From positions 1 to 5,811 of the forward strand of contig JAISBO010000033.1 in NCBI GenBank assembly GCA_031266155.1: 5,811 nucleotides of DNA, written 5' to 3'. The DNA comes from Puniceicoccales bacterium (lineage in GTDB: Bacteria > Verrucomicrobiota > Verrucomicrobiia > Opitutales > JAIRKQ01). The translations under genes and the position numbers were made by a program. Every line of letters begins with the position of its first letter. Positions within the stretch are counted from its first letter, which is position 1. The notes under the pieces were generated by a model that worked only from the letters and a program-made list of their open reading frames with translations, was not told where the DNA came from and made no database searches. This document shows positions 5,346 through 5,811 of the stretch, in pieces.

Positions 5346-5811
5346 ATCGGTATTATGCCTGCACGGCACTTTGCCTGACCATAAATTTTTTCAAAAAATA
5401 CGTCTACCGATAATTGCTGCGGATGGAGCTGCAAATTCTTTGGCAACAATGGGCATAGTGCCCCACGTGATAATAGGAGATTTGGATAGCGTCAGACAGG
5501 ATTTGTTGGTCGATGGTAAGTTTATAAAGCTTGGGGATCAAAATTCATCGGACTTTGAAAAAGCATTAAATTATTTGGGAGAGCACAATCTTTTGCCAAG
5601 CGTTATTCTCGGCATGAACGGTGGATATATGGACCATATCCTAAATAATATCAACATTTTTGCCCGAACAAATTCTGTTTTTTTAGGAGAAAATATCGTG
5701 GGGCTGATGCTTAGGGGAACCCACGTATTTAATCTAGAAATTGGGACAAAGTTATCACTTTTCGGAATCCCCAAATGTTGCATTAGGACGGAAGGGCTAA
5801 AGTGGAACCTT
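5320..5811 (+). CDS. thiN: Thiamine pyrophosphokinase (TPK), 3' end cut by window edge
   Basis: The frame is open from the ATG at 5320 to the last base: 164 residues visible, with perhaps 45-50 missing compared with usual TPKs of about 210. The enzyme transfers pyrophosphate from ATP to thiamine to give thiamine diphosphate in the cytoplasm. Family motifs occur in order: AADGAAN (33-39), IIGDLDSV (51-58, the Asp-rich metal/substrate site), DQNSSDFEKAL (73-83) and GGYMDHILNNI (101-111). TEGLKWNL (157-164) begins the C-terminal beta-domain motif that binds thiamine. No Shine-Dalgarno precedes the ATG, and the start lies 26 bases inside the SemiSWEET gene, so translation likely depends on ribosomes finishing that gene. 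No other in-frame start lies close upstream. A host with this enzyme can use imported thiamine. The symbol follows the bacterial ThiN/TPK naming. Confidence 0.93.
   Translation, partial: MIVKFDEYRSVLCLHGTLPDHKFFQKIRLPIIAADGAANSLATMGIVPHVIIGDLDSVRQDLLVDGKFIKLGDQNSSDFEKALNYLGEHNLLPSVILGMNGGYMDHILNNINIFARTNSVFLGENIVGLMLRGTHVFNLEIGTKLSLFGIPKCCIRTEGLKWNL

Noticed and set aside
5571..5783. A 70-codon minus-strand open frame opposite the thiamine pyrophosphokinase gene.
   Set aside because: It is antisense to a frame carrying all TPK motifs and shows no independent support.

Overview
The window is a bacterial chromosomal segment of low to moderate GC (about 42% by eye). It holds four protein genes and three tRNA genes. 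The proteins look Gram-negative in style and the tRNAs encode their own CCA ends. Nothing fixes the phylum. An AT-leaning genome rich in uptake and efflux carriers, with thiamine salvage rather than visible synthesis, would suit a host-associated lineage, but that is inference. No transposase, integrase, phage gene or CRISPR array is visible.

Layout. A tRNA-Gly(GCC) gene lies on the minus strand at the left edge (36-111). Upstream of it, also on the minus strand, is a large CPA2 cation/proton antiporter with two C-terminal RCK_C (TrkA_C) domains (208-2604). A 343-base gap (2605-2947) follows. It holds the likely antiporter promoter and an unassigned stretch with nested complementarity that may be a structured RNA. 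Two plus-strand tRNA genes come next: Leu(CAA) at 2948-3034 and Ser(GGA) at 3139-3228. They converge on a minus-strand MATE-family exporter (3350-4684). A 385-base divergent intergenic region (4685-5069) contains a perfect dyad and, just ahead of the next gene, a hairpin followed by a T-rich run. The right end is a plus-strand operon: a 91-residue SemiSWEET transporter (5070-5345) whose last 26 bases overlap the start of a thiamine pyrophosphokinase gene (5320 to the window edge, truncated).

How the genes relate. The antiporter and the MATE exporter look like independent housekeeping membrane functions (cation/pH homeostasis and drug/toxin export). The most suggestive association is the overlapping SemiSWEET-thiamine kinase pair. 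It implies translational coupling and raises the possibility that this small SWEET-type carrier serves thiamine salvage, although its predicted pocket residues match those of sugar-transporting SemiSWEETs. No clear TPP riboswitch was found in front of the pair.
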